The notes under the pieces: generated by a model
Seen by the model: the letters and a program-made list of their open reading frames with translations, nothing else
Told to the model about the DNA's origin: nothing
Database searches by the model: none
DNA from: Cristatella mucedo
Taxonomy: Eukaryota; Bryozoa; Phylactolaemata; Cristatellidae
Assembly (NCBI GenBank): GCA_009760855.2
Contig: WPIO01000003.1
Span: 8,740,001-8,804,000, forward strand
Reading direction: 5' to 3'
Length of the DNA: 64,000 bases
Shown: positions 63,179-64,000 of the stretch, piece by piece
Layout: each line of letters begins with the position of its first letter
How positions within the stretch are numbered: position 1 is the first letter of the stretch
Translations under genes and position numbers: made by a program

Positions 63179-64000
63179 GTACGTACAAAAAAGTGGTGCT
63201 CAAGCATGAGGTACTGTTACGATTGTGCCTAGTCTGCACTGTCGGTTATCGTGTCTGTCTTATTGCACTAGCCGCCGCTCTTATAAAACAGGAAGAGCAT
63301 CTTCAATGTCCTCATTTCTACTAACTGTGTAACAGACCTAGTCATCGTATTGCATCCCAGCTGCTGTGGTACACCTCTGGAAGGTCGGTTTTATGACTCT
63401 GAAGGAGGTCTCTCTGCATGCAGCTGTACTCGATGCTTTTATTGGCTTTTATTCTAACGTGGCCTCATCTCAACTAGGGATGACAAAAACTGCATTGTTG
63501 GTAGGTACGATCCTAACTGTTGTAATATAGTAGTTGATACTGCCTGTCTTCAGCTGATCTGATATTGTGAATGCATGCAGCCCATGAAGAAGCCAGAAAG
63601 AGATCACGGGGCAAACAAAAAGGCTTCGACTTGGCCTCGGCGAGTTTTGCAGAGGCCAAATCTAGTTATTTCTATATGAACAGCAGAGACTGTTGCTGGG
63701 CGTCACCGCTGCACCACTGATGCTTTGCCCCTAGGCTGTAGTAACTGTTGCTTGGCTTCAGGCAGCCGGGTCCTGTTTTGCATCGGTGCTATTACTGCAT
63801 TTCAGAAGGAGAATGGATTTTTGTATATGGCAATATTGGCTTTTACTAAAGAGAAGCGTAGCTGCAAAGCTGGGCACCAACTATGAGTTGTCTTATTTCT
63901 TAGGCAGAAGGACCTGCAAATAGGAATTTACACAAGTCTGTCGGTATGAACAGCAGAGACTGCCACTAGGCATCACCGCTGCACCACCTTGGCAGCCGGA

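Overview
This is a stretch of animal (metazoan) nuclear DNA. It has split genes with GT-AG introns, polyadenylation signals, LINE and SINE retroelements, and long CT/CTGT microsatellites. The species cannot be fixed from the sequence. An invertebrate is likely, because the dopamine-type receptor looks like invertebrate D2-like receptors and the L2/CR1-like LINE with tRNA-derived SINEs is typical of many aquatic invertebrates and chelicerates. Nothing here is prokaryotic or viral.

Layout. (1) 1-12.1 kb, + strand: the 3' part of a D2-like dopamine receptor gene, reconstructed as three coding exons (419-531, 1675-2600, 11214-11488). TM3 to TM7 and the stop are present; the exon(s) for the N-terminus, TM1 and TM2 lie upstream of the window. 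Its second intron (8.6 kb) holds LINE copies, AT-rich inserts, two minisatellites and a perfect hairpin. (2) 12.1-21.7 kb: a GC- and CpG-rich block with no gene that I can support. (3) 21.7-38.8 kb: repeat-rich DNA made of L2/CR1-like LINE fragments on both strands, two SINE families, microsatellites and small tandem repeats. (4) 39.3-55.4 kb, - strand: a complete 13-exon gene for the signal recognition particle receptor alpha subunit (SRPRA). All exon phases join, giving a 662-residue protein. (5) 55.4-59.5 kb: the SRPRA promoter, carrying an overlapping UPRE-like/CRE-like element, a possible divergent short first exon, and an unidentified stretch at 57.2-57.66 kb open across in-frame stops on both strands. 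(6) 59.7-64 kb, + strand: a possible unidentified gene of three phase-compatible exons that runs toward the end of the window.

The two recognised genes are functionally unrelated: one is a cell-surface amine receptor and the other an ER-targeting GTPase. The most informative non-genic signal is a stem-loop at the 3' end of the LINE that is also the tail of one SINE family, including an apparent compensatory base-pair change. This suggests the SINE borrows the LINE's replication machinery. I see no convincing novel multi-gene system in the window.
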